In this document: positions 48,775-57,018 of the stretch, one piece after another
Layout: each line of letters begins with the position of its first letter
Numbering within the stretch: position 1 is the first letter of the stretch
Origin: Pseudomonas sp. 8AS
Lineage (GTDB): Bacteria; Pseudomonadota; Gammaproteobacteria; Pseudomonadales; Pseudomonadaceae
DNA length: 64,000 bases
Direction: 5' to 3'
Assembly (NCBI RefSeq): GCF_902506505.1
Contig: NZ_LR733406.1
Location: 3,241,679-3,305,678, forward strand
Translations under genes and position numbers: made by a program
The notes under the pieces: generated by a model
Told to the model about the DNA's origin: nothing
Databases searched by the model: none
The model's input: the letters and a program-made list of their open reading frames with translations, nothing else

Positions 48775-50139
48775 TCAGTTTTGCAGCAGGTGCACAGCCA
48801 GACCTACCAGCGCACAGGCTGCCAGCACCTGGATGACGCCACGTTTGAAGCGGAACAGAGCAACGGCGGCTGCCAGCGCGATCAGTGCTGATGGCCAGTC
48901 GAAGTGGCCGCTGAAACCTTGCGGCCAGAGCACGTGATAACCGAAGAACAACGCCAGGTTGAGGATCACCCCGACCACTGCGGCAGTGATGGCTGTCAGC
49001 GGTGCGGTGAACTTCAGTTCGTTGTGGGTCGACTCCACCAACGGGCCGCCTGCGAGAATGAACAGGAAGGACGGCAAGAAGGTGAACCAGGTGGCCAGGC
49101 TGGCGGCCACGGCTCCGGCTAGGAAGGCCTGATCGGAACCGAAGACCTGCTGCACATAGCCACCGACGAAGCCGACAAAGGCCACCACCATGATCAGCGG
49201 CCCCGGTGTGGTCTCGCCCAAGGCCAAGCCATCGATCATCTGCGTCGGGGTCAACCAGCCGTAGTGGCCGACTGCACCTTGGTAAACATAGGGCAATACC
49301 GCATAGGCCCCGCCAAAGGTCAGCAACGCGGCCTTGGTAAAGAACCAGCCCATCTGGGTCAACGTGCCCTCCCAGCCGAACAGGGCGGTCAGCAGGCCCA
49401 TGGGCAATGCCCACAGCGCCGCGCCTATGACTGCCAGCAAGAGCAGGCGCGGCCAGCGAAAGCGTGCATGTTCCGATGCCGGGGTGTCGTCATCGATCAG
49501 CGCCGGGCCGAAGGATTGCTTGCTAGCACCGTGGCCGCCGCCGATGCTGAATTTGTCAGGGGCGAAACGCCCGCCGAAATAACCGATCACGGCGGCACCC
49601 AGCACGATCAGCGGGAACGGCAGGTTCAACGCGAAAATGGCGACGAAGGAGGCGGCGGCAATCGCCAACAGCCAGTTGTTCTTCAGGGCCCGCGAGCCGA
49701 TGCGATGAGCGGCCTGTACCACGATGGCGGTGACTGCCGGCTTGATGCCATAGAACAACCCAGCCACCACCGGAACATCGCCGAAGGCGATGTAGACCCA
49801 GGAAAGCGCAATCAGGATAAACAGCGAGGGCAGTACGAACAGTACCCCGGCAATCACCCCGCCCCAAGTACGGTGCATCAGCCAACCGATATAGGTGGCC
49901 AACTGCTGGGCCTCCGGGCCGGGCAGCAGCATGCAGTAATTGAGGGCATGCAGGAAACGCCGCTCGGAGATCCAGCGCCGACGCTCAACCAGCTCCTGGT
50001 GCATGATCGAAATCTGCCCGGCTGGGCCGCCGAAACTAATGAAGCCCAGCTTCAGCCAGAAAGCGAAGGCCTGCCAGAAACTGACCGGCTGCGGTGCTTG
50101 CATCAGTGTTTCCGCGCTCTGCGCGGCTGTTTGCGTCAC
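48775..50139 (-). CDS. chrA: Chromate efflux transporter ChrA
   Basis: 454 residues, the long two-domain form of CHR proteins with roughly twelve membrane segments. The CHR signatures FWLKLGFISFGGPAGQI and FFTKAALLTFGGAYAVLPYV, given in parts FGGPAGQI and TFGGAYAVLP, appear in the N- and C-terminal halves. ChrA exports chromate at the inner membrane by a proton-coupled mechanism. Its start overlaps the chrB stop by 4 bp. It is the core of the operon. Confidence 0.95.
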   Translation of the reverse strand: MTQTAAQSAETLMQAPQPVSFWQAFAFWLKLGFISFGGPAGQISIMHQELVERRRWISERRFLHALNYCMLLPGPEAQQLATYIGWLMHRTWGGVIAGVLFVLPSLFILIALSWVYIAFGDVPVVAGLFYGIKPAVTAIVVQAAHRIGSRALKNNWLLAIAAASFVAIFALNLPFPLIVLGAAVIGYFGGRFAPDKFSIGGGHGASKQSFGPALIDDDTPASEHARFRWPRLLLLAVIGAALWALPMGLLTALFGWEGTLTQMGWFFTKAALLTFGGAYAVLPYVYQGAVGHYGWLTPTQMIDGLALGETTPGPLIMVVAFVGFVGGYVQQVFGSDQAFLAGAVAASLATWFTFLPSFLFILAGGPLVESTHNELKFTAPLTAITAAVVGVILNLALFFGYHVLWPQGFSGHFDWPSALIALAAAVALFRFKRGVIQVLAACALVGLAVHLLQN

Positions 50140-51074
50140 GTCGAGGGTACTCCTTTGTCGAAACTGGCCAGCAAACCGTCAAAAATGGCGGAAGCGGCGG
50201 TCAGCAATTGATCGTCTTGGGTCAGGGTTTCGCGCAGTCCGGCCAGCACGCTCTCGATACCTGCGGCTTCGGGCGGCTGCACGCCGCCCACGTCGAGGTA
50301 ATGCACAAGTAAACCCAGCCGTGCGATAGCGGGTTGCTCCAGGCCGAAGCTTGCCGCCAACACCTCGAAGGTGACGCGACTGCCGACATGACTGAAGGTC
50401 GCGCCGTCGAAGTCGAAACCCAGCGCAGTAGCCGGACAATCCCCGGGACTGGCCAGCCACAGAATCCTGGCCTGTGGATCGATAAAACGACGGATCAGCC
50501 AGGCACTGGCCAAGCGATCCACCCATGGCCGCTGGCGGGTCGCCCAGATGCGCCCCTGGTAGTCGGATGAATGCAGCTGTGCGATGACACCGGCCATGGC
50601 GTGCGGCTCATCCGGGGACAGGGCTCGGGCGCAGGCCAACTCCAGCTCCTGCAAGGCTTTATCGGTTTGCTGTTGTGCCTCGCCAGGGAAAAAGTCGATT
50701 TCGACCAGGCTGGCGAAAGCTTTGCGGAGCTTGCGTACTTGCTTGAGCGTGTCCTGCACGGTATCGACAGTCAGCACATTCCGCGCTTGTACGACTTCAC
50801 CCAGCACGGCCGCATAGTCTTCGCCGCGATCAAACAGGTCGATAAAGTTTGCTCCCTCGGGCTCTTCGACGCGCAGCACATGGGCCGCCCCACCAGCGTC
50901 CCGTACATCTGAGGCCAAACCATCCAAGGTGGCGCGACAGTCCTCGCGCTCAGGCATCAGATAGACACCATCACGCAGCACTGCCGCACCGGAGGCTTTC
51001 AGCGAGCGCCAAGCCCGTTGCCGAGCAGTAGCATTCTCGGTGGGCAAGGAAAGGATGAGTGCTAGCAGTTTCAT
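50136..51074 (-). CDS. chrB: ChrB chromate-responsive regulator/resistance protein
   Basis: 312 residues. The N-terminal region (about 1-110, LLALILSLPTENATARQRAW) and C-terminal ChrB domain (about 170-300, DRLASAWLIRRFIDPQARIL in part) match the family. ChrB is reported in other bacteria to sense chromate and repress the chr promoter. It is the first gene of chrB-chrA-rhodanese-ChrB-C. The concentric palindrome at 51078-51111 lies 4 bp before its start and is a natural target for autoregulation. ATG at 51074. Confidence 0.93.
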   Translation of the reverse strand: MKLLALILSLPTENATARQRAWRSLKASGAAVLRDGVYLMPEREDCRATLDGLASDVRDAGGAAHVLRVEEPEGANFIDLFDRGEDYAAVLGEVVQARNVLTVDTVQDTLKQVRKLRKAFASLVEIDFFPGEAQQQTDKALQELELACARALSPDEPHAMAGVIAQLHSSDYQGRIWATRQRPWVDRLASAWLIRRFIDPQARILWLASPGDCPATALGFDFDGATFSHVGSRVTFEVLAASFGLEQPAIARLGLLVHYLDVGGVQPPEAAGIESVLAGLRETLTQDDQLLTAASAIFDGLLASFDKGVPST

Positions 51075-51077
51075 TTG

Positions 51078-51111
51078 GTAGAGATATATTCACTAATGAA
51101 TGAGTCTCTAC
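51078..51111. promoter_or_regulatory. Concentric palindrome, candidate ChrB operator
   Basis: Outer arms GTAGAGA (51078-51084) and TCTCTAC (51105-51111) and inner arms ATTCA (51088-51092)/TGAAT (51097-51101) share one centre at 51094.5. Twelve of fifteen potential pairs match. It lies immediately upstream of the chrB ATG, over the expected promoter or leader. Confidence 0.65.
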
Positions 51112-51133
51112 ATATTGAGCCAAAGCAAAGGAA

Positions 51134-51151
51134 GCCGCAAGCGCTTGCGGC
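51134..51151. repeat. Perfect 18-bp palindrome
   Basis: GCCGCAAGCGCTTGCGGC, a perfect palindrome without a spacer in the chrB-LysR intergenic region. No T tract follows on either strand. It may be a protein-binding site or an inverted-repeat remnant; purpose unknown. Confidence 0.6.
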
Positions 51152-51304
51152 GTGCCTACCGGCTTTCGGGACGAGTCAGAATCATCAGCATGGTGGATCA
51201 CAATAAGCGGGGCTGGGCGTCTTGGCCGAAAGCAGCCCCCAAAAACACCTCAAACCTGGTCAAGCAACGCCGCATCACCTATCCGCGCCGCACACAGTTC
51301 ACAT

Positions 51305-52207
51305 TCAGCGCGGCGTATGCTCTGCCATCAGCTCCACCACCCAATCGATAAACACCCGCAGCTTGGCGCTGACATGCCGGTTGGGTGGGTAGGCCAGGTA
51401 GAGCGGCATGGGGTCCAGTTGCCAGTCCTCGAAGAGCGGCACCAGCGCCCCGCTCGCCCGGTGGGGCTTGGCCATGTAGTGCGGTAGCCAGAGGATGCCC
51501 AGGCCAGCCAGGCCGGCGGCGAGGTAGGCGTTGCCGTCGTCCACCGCCAGGGCCGGGCGGCCCAGCAAGCCGATACGTTCCTCGCCGCGCTGCATGATGC
51601 CGGCAAAGGCCTTGCGGCTGCGCGCGCCGAGGAAGGTAACTATATGGTGCGTCGCCAGTTCGCTCGGGTGTGCGGGCACGCCGGCGCGCGCCAGGTAGCC
51701 GGGCGATGCGTACACGCCTAGCTGCAGATCGCCCAGGTGCCTGGCCACCAGCGACTGGTCGCTGATTGTGCCGCCGCGCACCACGCAGTCCACGTTGTCG
51801 CCGATCAGGTCGACGTAGCGGTCGCTGACACCCAGGTCGAGCTGGATTTCGGGGTAGCGCTGGTGAAAGGCCGGTAGCGCCGGGATGAGGATCATGCTGG
51901 CCAGCGGGCTGGGCACGTCCACCCGCAGCCTGCCCCTGGGCACGGCCGAGGCGGCGGACAAGCTGGTTTCGGCGTCGTCCATGTCGGCCAGCAGGCGGAT
52001 CACCCGCTCGTAGTAGGCGGCGCCATCGGCGGTGACGTTGACCTTGCGCGTGGTGCGGTTGAGCAGGCGCACGCGCAGTCGCGCCTCCAGCTGCTGCACC
52101 AGCTGGGTCACGCTGGTCTTGCTCATGTGCAGGGTGTCGGCGGCCTTGGTGAAGCTGCCGGTTTCCACTACGCGGGCGAAGGCCTGCATCGCATCGAAAC
52201 GATCCAT
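51305..52207 (-). CDS. LysR-family transcriptional regulator
   Basis: 300 residues: an N-terminal winged helix (about 3-60, MQAFARVVETGSFTKAADTL) and a C-terminal periplasmic-binding-like effector domain (about 88-290). It resembles the large CrgA/DmlR-type group. It is divergent from ridA, with the TGTTTG-N7-CAAACA dyad between them. The target is probably the neighbouring ridA; effector unknown. Start ATG at 52207 opens the DNA-binding domain directly (MDRFDAMQAF). Confidence 0.9.
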   Translation of the reverse strand: MDRFDAMQAFARVVETGSFTKAADTLHMSKTSVTQLVQQLEARLRVRLLNRTTRKVNVTADGAAYYERVIRLLADMDDAETSLSAASAVPRGRLRVDVPSPLASMILIPALPAFHQRYPEIQLDLGVSDRYVDLIGDNVDCVVRGGTISDQSLVARHLGDLQLGVYASPGYLARAGVPAHPSELATHHIVTFLGARSRKAFAGIMQRGEERIGLLGRPALAVDDGNAYLAAGLAGLGILWLPHYMAKPHRASGALVPLFEDWQLDPMPLYLAYPPNRHVSAKLRVFIDWVVELMAEHTPR

Positions 52208-52230
52208 CGCGACTCCAGACTGATCAGGAT

Positions 52231-52249
52231 TGTTTGGATTCTACAAACA
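52231..52249. promoter_or_regulatory. LysR-type operator candidate
   Basis: TGTTTG (52231-52236) and CAAACA (52244-52249) with a 7-bp spacer. The dyad fits the T-N11-A layout of LysR sites and lies between the divergent LysR and ridA genes, 24 bp from the LysR start. Confidence 0.6.
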
Positions 52250-52346
52250 GTGCTGGACAGTGTTGCTCGTTTATCGGTGCCGACCGTCTTCTTACAGTGA
52301 CTCCATCGTAAACAACGGGCCGCAATGGCCGCGATGGAGGCATGCA

Positions 52347-52742
52347 ATGACCAGTAAACGTGATGTGGTATTCCCACCTGACCGCCATGCGCTGTACGAG
52401 CTTCATCGCTACTCGCCGGCGATCCGCTCCAACGGCTTTCTGTTCGTGTCAGGTCAAGTCGGCAGCCGCAAGGATGGCTCGCCCGAGCAGGACCTGGGCG
52501 CGCAGGTACGCCTTACCTTTGCCAACCTCAATGCGATCCTGGCCGAAGCAGGCTGTAGCTTCGATGATGTGGTCGACACGACCATCTTCATGGTCGAGCC
52601 GGACTCGAAATTCGAGACCATCTGGGAAGTAGCGGCCGAGTATTGGGGCGAAGCACCTTACCCGACGGTGACCGCTATCGGCGTGACCTGGCTGTCTGGC
52701 TTCGACTTCGAGATCAAGGTGATCGCCAGGCTGCCGCAGTAG
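52347..52742 (+). CDS. RidA/YjgF-family protein
   Basis: 131 residues from the ATG at 52347, with GGAGG 6 bp upstream. RidA fold: FLFVSGQVGSRKDGSPEQDL, then LRLTFANLNAILAEAGCSFD and the C-terminal PTVTAIGVTWLSGFDFEIKV, given in parts. The catalytic Arg of true RidA (in the conserved GxxR) is not clearly placed, so this is better called a Rid-group member. Such proteins deaminate reactive enamines or act on other intermediates. Cytoplasmic trimer expected. Probable target of the divergent LysR. Confidence 0.85.
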   Translation: MTSKRDVVFPPDRHALYELHRYSPAIRSNGFLFVSGQVGSRKDGSPEQDLGAQVRLTFANLNAILAEAGCSFDDVVDTTIFMVEPDSKFETIWEVAAEYWGEAPYPTVTAIGVTWLSGFDFEIKVIARLPQ

Positions 52743-52780
52743 CCCAAGGCTGCTACGGGCAGGAGAGGTGTTTAGCTGTC

Positions 52781-52807
52781 GCTGGGTTACGCCTGTGGTA
52801 ACCCAGC
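52781..52807. repeat. Palindromic intergenic repeat
   Basis: Perfect 10-bp stem GCTGGGTTAC/GTAACCCAGC around GCCTGTG. The same type of GGGTTAC/GTAACCC repeat is common between Pseudomonas genes. Located between the ridA stop and the convergent DUF1285 stop, it may help end both transcripts. No T tract. Confidence 0.75.
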
Positions 52808-52841
52808 CTACGTGTGGGATGCGAGTCGGAACAGGTGGCGT

Positions 52842-53411
52842 CTATTCCGGCTGCGGCCCGATGGGGAAGAACTCGCCGCCGCTCCAGACGCCCAGCCAGG
52901 TCTGCCCGTCGATCTGGCGCGGCACAGCCAGCTCGACCAGCTGGTAGAACACATTGCGGTGCACCAGCGCTTCCAGGTTGGCGCGCACGAGCAGGTAGGG
53001 CGAGGGTTCCTCGGTCAGCGGGTCCAGTTCGATCCGCAGCGGGTGCTCGACGCCGGCCTCGATCTCGTCGTCAACATTGCTGGTGAAGCGCAGCACCTGC
53101 TGCTCGCCCGCGCCATCGACCTGCAGGGTCACGGCCACGAACGGCGCATCGTCGACGCTGATGCCGACCTTCTCCACCGGGGTGATCAGGAAGTAGTCGT
53201 CGCCGTCGCGGCGGATGATGGTGGAGAACAGCTTGACCATCGGCTTGCGGCCGATCGGCGTGCCCAGGTAGTACCAGGTGCCGTCGCGGGCGATGCGCAT
53301 GTCGATGTCGCCGCAGAAATCCGGATTCCACAGGTGCACCGGCGGCAGGCCCTTGCCTTCGCCCTTGGGGATCTGCGCCAGCAGGTTGCCGGCCTTGCCC
53401 GGATCGCTCAT
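52842..53411 (-). CDS. DUF1285 protein
   Basis: 189 residues, matching DUF1285 in length and content: [20 protein letters not shown], given in part as [35 protein letters not shown], and [15 protein letters not shown] cytoplasmic beta-rich protein of unknown function that is conserved across Pseudomonas. Convergent with ridA; it shares an upstream region with the DUF4823 gene, 46 bp apart on the same strand. Confidence 0.87.
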   Translation of the reverse strand: MSDPGKAGNLLAQIPKGEGKGLPPVHLWNPDFCGDIDMRIARDGTWYYLGTPIGRKPMVKLFSTIIRRDGDDYFLITPVEKVGISVDDAPFVAVTLQVDGAGEQQVLRFTSNVDDEIEAGVEHPLRIELDPLTEEPSPYLLVRANLEALVHRNVFYQLVELAVPRQIDGQTWLGVWSGGEFFPIGPQPE

Positions 53412-53457
53412 TGCTTACTCCTCATCGCTGCGCCTGTCAGTATGCGGCGCCCAGCGG

Positions 53458-54063
53458 TTATTGCGAACTTACCCCCAGCAGGCCGCGGGCATATTGCTCG
53501 AACGGCGGCCGCAGAAGATCCTGAGGCTGCTGGTCATAGAATGTCAGGAAACCGCCGCGATTGCGGATGCGCGCGGTATCCACCAGGTAACGGGTATTGG
53601 TCTCGATCAGCATCAGCTGGATCACGCCGCTGTCCACGCCCAGGCGATCCAGGGCTTCCTGGTCATCCCACTCCTCCAGCGTGCCGATACGGTCGTCGGC
53701 CCCGGCGAAGCGGCTGTACAGCAGGTAGTGGGCGCCGGCATTGCGCGCCTCGCCCAGCGCCTCCTCCAGGCCCTGCGGCCGGGCCGCGCGACGCACCAGC
53801 GGGAAGTACTCGACAAAGGCGTTGAAGGCCTCCTCGGCCACCACATTGGGCCGCGGATAGGCGCTGCCCGGCGGTACGAAGTGGCTCTGGGCGATGAACA
53901 CGAAAGAGTCGGGCTGCAGGCGCCAGGTGTTGGCCCGGCGGGTATCGCTGTGGTCGAGCACGCCGGCGTCGCGCAGGTGGTACTCGGTGCCGGCGGCCAT
54001 ATCGCTGACCTTCATGCAGCCACCCAGGCCAAGCAGGGCCAGCAGCAGAATCAAGCTACGCAT
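53458..54063 (-). CDS. DUF4823 lipoprotein
   Basis: 201 residues from the ATG at 54063 (GGAGG at about 54071-54075). The signal MRSLILLLALLGLGGC carries a lipobox. The mature protein matches DUF4823: TEYHLRDAGVLDHSDTRRA, FVFIAQSHFVPPGSAYP and HYLLYSRF. Unknown function; anchored to a membrane on the periplasmic side. The upstream region holds copy 2 of the structured repeat, whose nearest end is about 85 bp from the start. Confidence 0.82.
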   Translation of the reverse strand: MRSLILLLALLGLGGCMKVSDMAAGTEYHLRDAGVLDHSDTRRANTWRLQPDSFVFIAQSHFVPPGSAYPRPNVVAEEAFNAFVEYFPLVRRAARPQGLEEALGEARNAGAHYLLYSRFAGADDRIGTLEEWDDQEALDRLGVDSGVIQLMLIETNTRYLVDTARIRNRGGFLTFYDQQPQDLLRPPFEQYARGLLGVSSQ

Positions 54064-54147
54064 CGCAAATCCTCCCAGGCCGGTGACGGAAAACCGGCGG
54101 ATAGACGACCCCTGCAGCTTCCGCGCCAAGCTTCCAAAAACCTATAT

Positions 54148-54324
54148 CGGATCTATTGAGCTAGAGCCAGGCAAGGCGCAACGACCAGCGGGAGTAACAG
54201 CCGCAGGCTGGCCCGAAGGGTAAGCGCCAGCGAATCAATTGGGTGAGGGCGCGGAGTTTACGAGCTGTAAATGAGCAGCCCGAACCCAATTTCAACGCAG
54301 CATGGCCGACGATCAAGAGATCCG
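54148..54324. mobile_element. Structured MITE-like repeat, copy 2
   Basis: The same element family as at 47215-47354, with an extra internal segment of about 50 bp. End pairs: CGGATCT (54148-54154) with AGATCCG (54318-54324). Inner stem 54237-54244/54284-54291, GA/GA pair, stem 54247-54250/54278-54281, and the apical TTTAC-GAGCT-GTAAA (54257-54271) occur in the same order as in copy 1. Stem bases differ but remain complementary. No gene inside. Confidence 0.82.
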
Positions 54325-54332
54325 TGCGCAAT

Positions 54333-55226
54333 TCACAGGCCGCGCTGCCACTCCTGGCGCAACCGGGCCGCCTGCGGCTGCTCGATGGCCTGGCGCACCT
54401 GGGCCAGCAGGCGCGCCTTGTCCGCCCCCAGGTTGCCCTTGAGCACCAGGTAGTTGGAGGCGTGGTCGCTGCGAAACACCGTGTCGCGCAGCTCCAGGCC
54501 CTGCAGCAGGCGCTCGACTTCGACGAACAGCTCATGCTGGCCGAGCGGCTGGAAGTCGGCAAAACCTTCGCGAAAACGCTGCTCGCCGGTGGGGAAGCTG
54601 ACCACCAGGGTGGAGAGGAACTCCGGCTGCGCGGCATTCATCAGGCGCGCCGAGTTGTCGGCGTGCTGCTGGCTCAGGCTGGTACCGCCGAGGCCGTTAA
54701 GGATCATCACCGAGCGGCTGATGCCGGCTTCGCCGAGTTTTTCCAGGGCGCTCAGGCTGGACGCGTAGGTCTCGCCCTTGTTGACCCGCGCCAGCACCTC
54801 GTCGTCGCCGGACTCGCAGCCGACATAGGCCATCTTCAGCCCGGCGTCCGCCAGTTCCTTGAGCTCGCCCACCGACTTCTTGCGCAGGTTGCGCGGCAGG
54901 CAGTAGCTGGAAACGCGGGTGACCTCGGGCATCTGCTCGCGGATGGCGCTGAGGATGTTCAGCAGGCGCCGCGTCGGCAGCACCAGGGCGTCGCCGTCGG
55001 CGAGGAACACCCGCTGGACGATCAGCTGCTGGCCGGCGCGGCGGATCTCCTCGAGCACCTCGGCCTCGTCGCGGGCGCGGAATTTCTTCTGCGGCTGGGT
55101 ATACATCTCGCAGAAGGTGCAGGCGTTCCACGAGCAGCCGTTGGTCACCGGCAGGATCAGCGAGTGGGCTTCGCTCGGCGGACGGAATACCGGTTCGATG
55201 TAGGCGATGGGGAATTCTGCTGACAT
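54333..55226 (-). CDS. Radical SAM protein
   Basis: 297 residues: radical SAM cluster motif CSWNACTFC near residue 31 and the AdoMet region VFLADGDALVLPT; later CESGDDEVLARVNKG. It resembles the Elp3/HemN-group radical SAM proteins with unknown substrate. It is 27 bp downstream of moaA on the same strand, so the two may be co-expressed. Cytoplasmic. The 3' end borders copy 2 of the structured repeat. Confidence 0.87.
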   Translation of the reverse strand: MSAEFPIAYIEPVFRPPSEAHSLILPVTNGCSWNACTFCEMYTQPQKKFRARDEAEVLEEIRRAGQQLIVQRVFLADGDALVLPTRRLLNILSAIREQMPEVTRVSSYCLPRNLRKKSVGELKELADAGLKMAYVGCESGDDEVLARVNKGETYASSLSALEKLGEAGISRSVMILNGLGGTSLSQQHADNSARLMNAAQPEFLSTLVVSFPTGEQRFREGFADFQPLGQHELFVEVERLLQGLELRDTVFRSDHASNYLVLKGNLGADKARLLAQVRQAIEQPQAARLRQEWQRGL

Positions 55227-55253
55227 GATTTCTTGCTGACTCGGGGCGGCGCA

Positions 55254-56222
55254 TCAGCCGCCGATAATTTTCATCACGGTGACCCCGCCGGAGAAGGCGA
55301 TGTCCTGTTTGTCGGCCAGGGCCTGCACCAGTAGCCGCTGCAGGGCCGGCAGGGCCTGGTGGCGCGGTTTGTCGAGGAGGTCGCCGACATAGTGGCGGTT
55401 GCTCGACGACAGGCAGCCATGCAGCCAGCCGGTGGACGACAGGCGCAGGCGCGAGCAGGTGCGGCAGAACGGCACGCTTTCGTTGGCGATCACGCCGAAG
55501 AAGCCCTGCCCGGGAATCTCGTAGCGCAACGCGGTGGCATCCAGCGGCGCCTCGGCCTGGACGAATTCGTAGCGTTCGCCGATGCGCGCCAGCAGCTCGT
55601 TCATGCCGTAGAACTGCTGCTGGAAGGCATTGCCGTCGCGGGCCAGGTGGCCCATGCGCATCAGCTCGATGAAGCGCAGCTCGAAGCCGCGCTCCAGGCA
55701 GTAGTCGAGCAGCGGCAGGACCTGCTCGTGGTTGTGCCCGCGCAGCGGCACCATGTTGATCTTCACCTGCAGCCCCGCCGCACGCGCCTCCTCCAGGCCA
55801 TGCAGCACGCTGGCCAGATCGCCGCCACGGGCGATCCGGGCAAACGCCTGCGGATCGAGGGTATCCAGGGAGATGTTCAGGCGGCGCATGCCGCATTCCA
55901 GCAGCAGCGGCAGCTTGCGGCTGAGCAGCTGGCCGTTGCTGGTCAGGCTGATGTCGGCGAGGCCGAGCTGGCTGACCTGGCGCAGGAACAGCTCGAGCTT
56001 GGGACTGACCAGCGGTTCGCCACCGGTGATGCGCAGGCGTTCGATGCCGGCCGCCTCGATCAGGTAGGCGACGCCACGCACCATGGCCTCGGCGGACAGC
56101 TCGTCCTGGGCCGCGACCAGACGCTTGCCGTTCGGCACGCAGTAGGTGCAGGCGTAGTTGCAGGCGGCGGTCAGGCTGATGCGCAGGTTGCGAAAGCGTC
56201 TGCCCTGGCGGTCAACGATCAT
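55254..56222 (-). CDS. moaA: GTP 3',8-cyclase (molybdenum cofactor biosynthesis)
   Basis: 322 residues. Radical SAM motif CNYACTYC (about 20-27) and a second C-terminal Fe-S cluster motif CRTCSRLRLSSTGWLHGC (about 253-270) match MoaA. The terminal Gly-Gly (KIIGG) of functional MoaA is present. It forms the pterin precursor from GTP with MoaC. Because pseudomonads often carry more than one moaA, this may be a second copy. Followed by the radical SAM gene at 55226. Confidence 0.92.
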   Translation of the reverse strand: MIVDRQGRRFRNLRISLTAACNYACTYCVPNGKRLVAAQDELSAEAMVRGVAYLIEAAGIERLRITGGEPLVSPKLELFLRQVSQLGLADISLTSNGQLLSRKLPLLLECGMRRLNISLDTLDPQAFARIARGGDLASVLHGLEEARAAGLQVKINMVPLRGHNHEQVLPLLDYCLERGFELRFIELMRMGHLARDGNAFQQQFYGMNELLARIGERYEFVQAEAPLDATALRYEIPGQGFFGVIANESVPFCRTCSRLRLSSTGWLHGCLSSSNRHYVGDLLDKPRHQALPALQRLLVQALADKQDIAFSGGVTVMKIIGG

Positions 56223-56305
56223 GGGCGACTCCGGCTGGGTATAGTCCGGAGTATATGCCCGCCAGCGCGCGTAAAGTACGCTTCATTGGCGGGCTGAATA
56301 TCACC

Positions 56306-56944
56306 TCAGGCAGCCGGGGTGTCGCCGTCGCGCTTGCGCTTGTTGCCCATGCGCACGCCGATGTCCATGAGGAACTGGAAGAAGCCGTCCTGGTCTTCCA
56401 GCACGTTGCTCCAGAACGGCGAGTGGTACAGCGCCACGGCGCCGTGCACCAGGGCCCAGGCCGCGCAGTAGTGGAAGTACGGCGGCACGTCTTCCAGCTT
56501 GCCTTCGGCGATGCGGCCCTTGATCAGCTGGGTCAGGCGCTCGAAGTTGGAGGCGCGGATCTTGTGTAGCTGGTCGACCATTTCCGGCACCTGGTTGCCC
56601 TTGACCACCTTCTCTTCCAGGCGGTCGAACAGCCGGTAGCGCTGCGGGTCGCGCATGCGGAACTCGAAGTAGGCGCGCGACAGGGCTTCCTTGTCGCGGT
56701 CGACGTCGGCCGAATGCAGCAGCTCGTTGAGGTCGCGCTCGTAGTCGAGCATCAGGCGCAGGTAGATCTCCGCCTTCGACTTGAAGTGCTTGTAGATGGT
56801 GCCTTTGCCGATGCCCACCGCGTCGGCGATCATCTCGACGGTTACGCTGTCTTCACCCTGTTCGAGGAAGAGCTTCAGCGCGGTATCGAGAATTTCCTGT
56901 TCGCGGCGGCGGAATTCACGGACTTTGCGAGGTTCTTTGTTCAT
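56306..56944 (-). CDS. TetR/AcrR-family transcriptional regulator
   Basis: 212 residues with an N-terminal TetR helix-turn-helix (about 20-65, AVGIGKGTIYKHFKSKAEIY) and a helical C-terminal ligand domain. It resembles the conserved TetR of this neighbourhood in Pseudomonas. Divergent from the class V aminotransferase across 74 bp. Ligand and targets unknown; it may also act at a distance. Confidence 0.9.
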   Translation of the reverse strand: MNKEPRKVREFRRREQEILDTALKLFLEQGEDSVTVEMIADAVGIGKGTIYKHFKSKAEIYLRLMLDYERDLNELLHSADVDRDKEALSRAYFEFRMRDPQRYRLFDRLEEKVVKGNQVPEMVDQLHKIRASNFERLTQLIKGRIAEGKLEDVPPYFHYCAAWALVHGAVALYHSPFWSNVLEDQDGFFQFLMDIGVRMGNKRKRDGDTPAA

Positions 56945-57018
56945 AAAGTGACTACAGGATGAAAAATCGGGGCGCGTTATTATGCCTGTTCAGCGCTAAA
57001 TTGCACGGATCATCGCCC

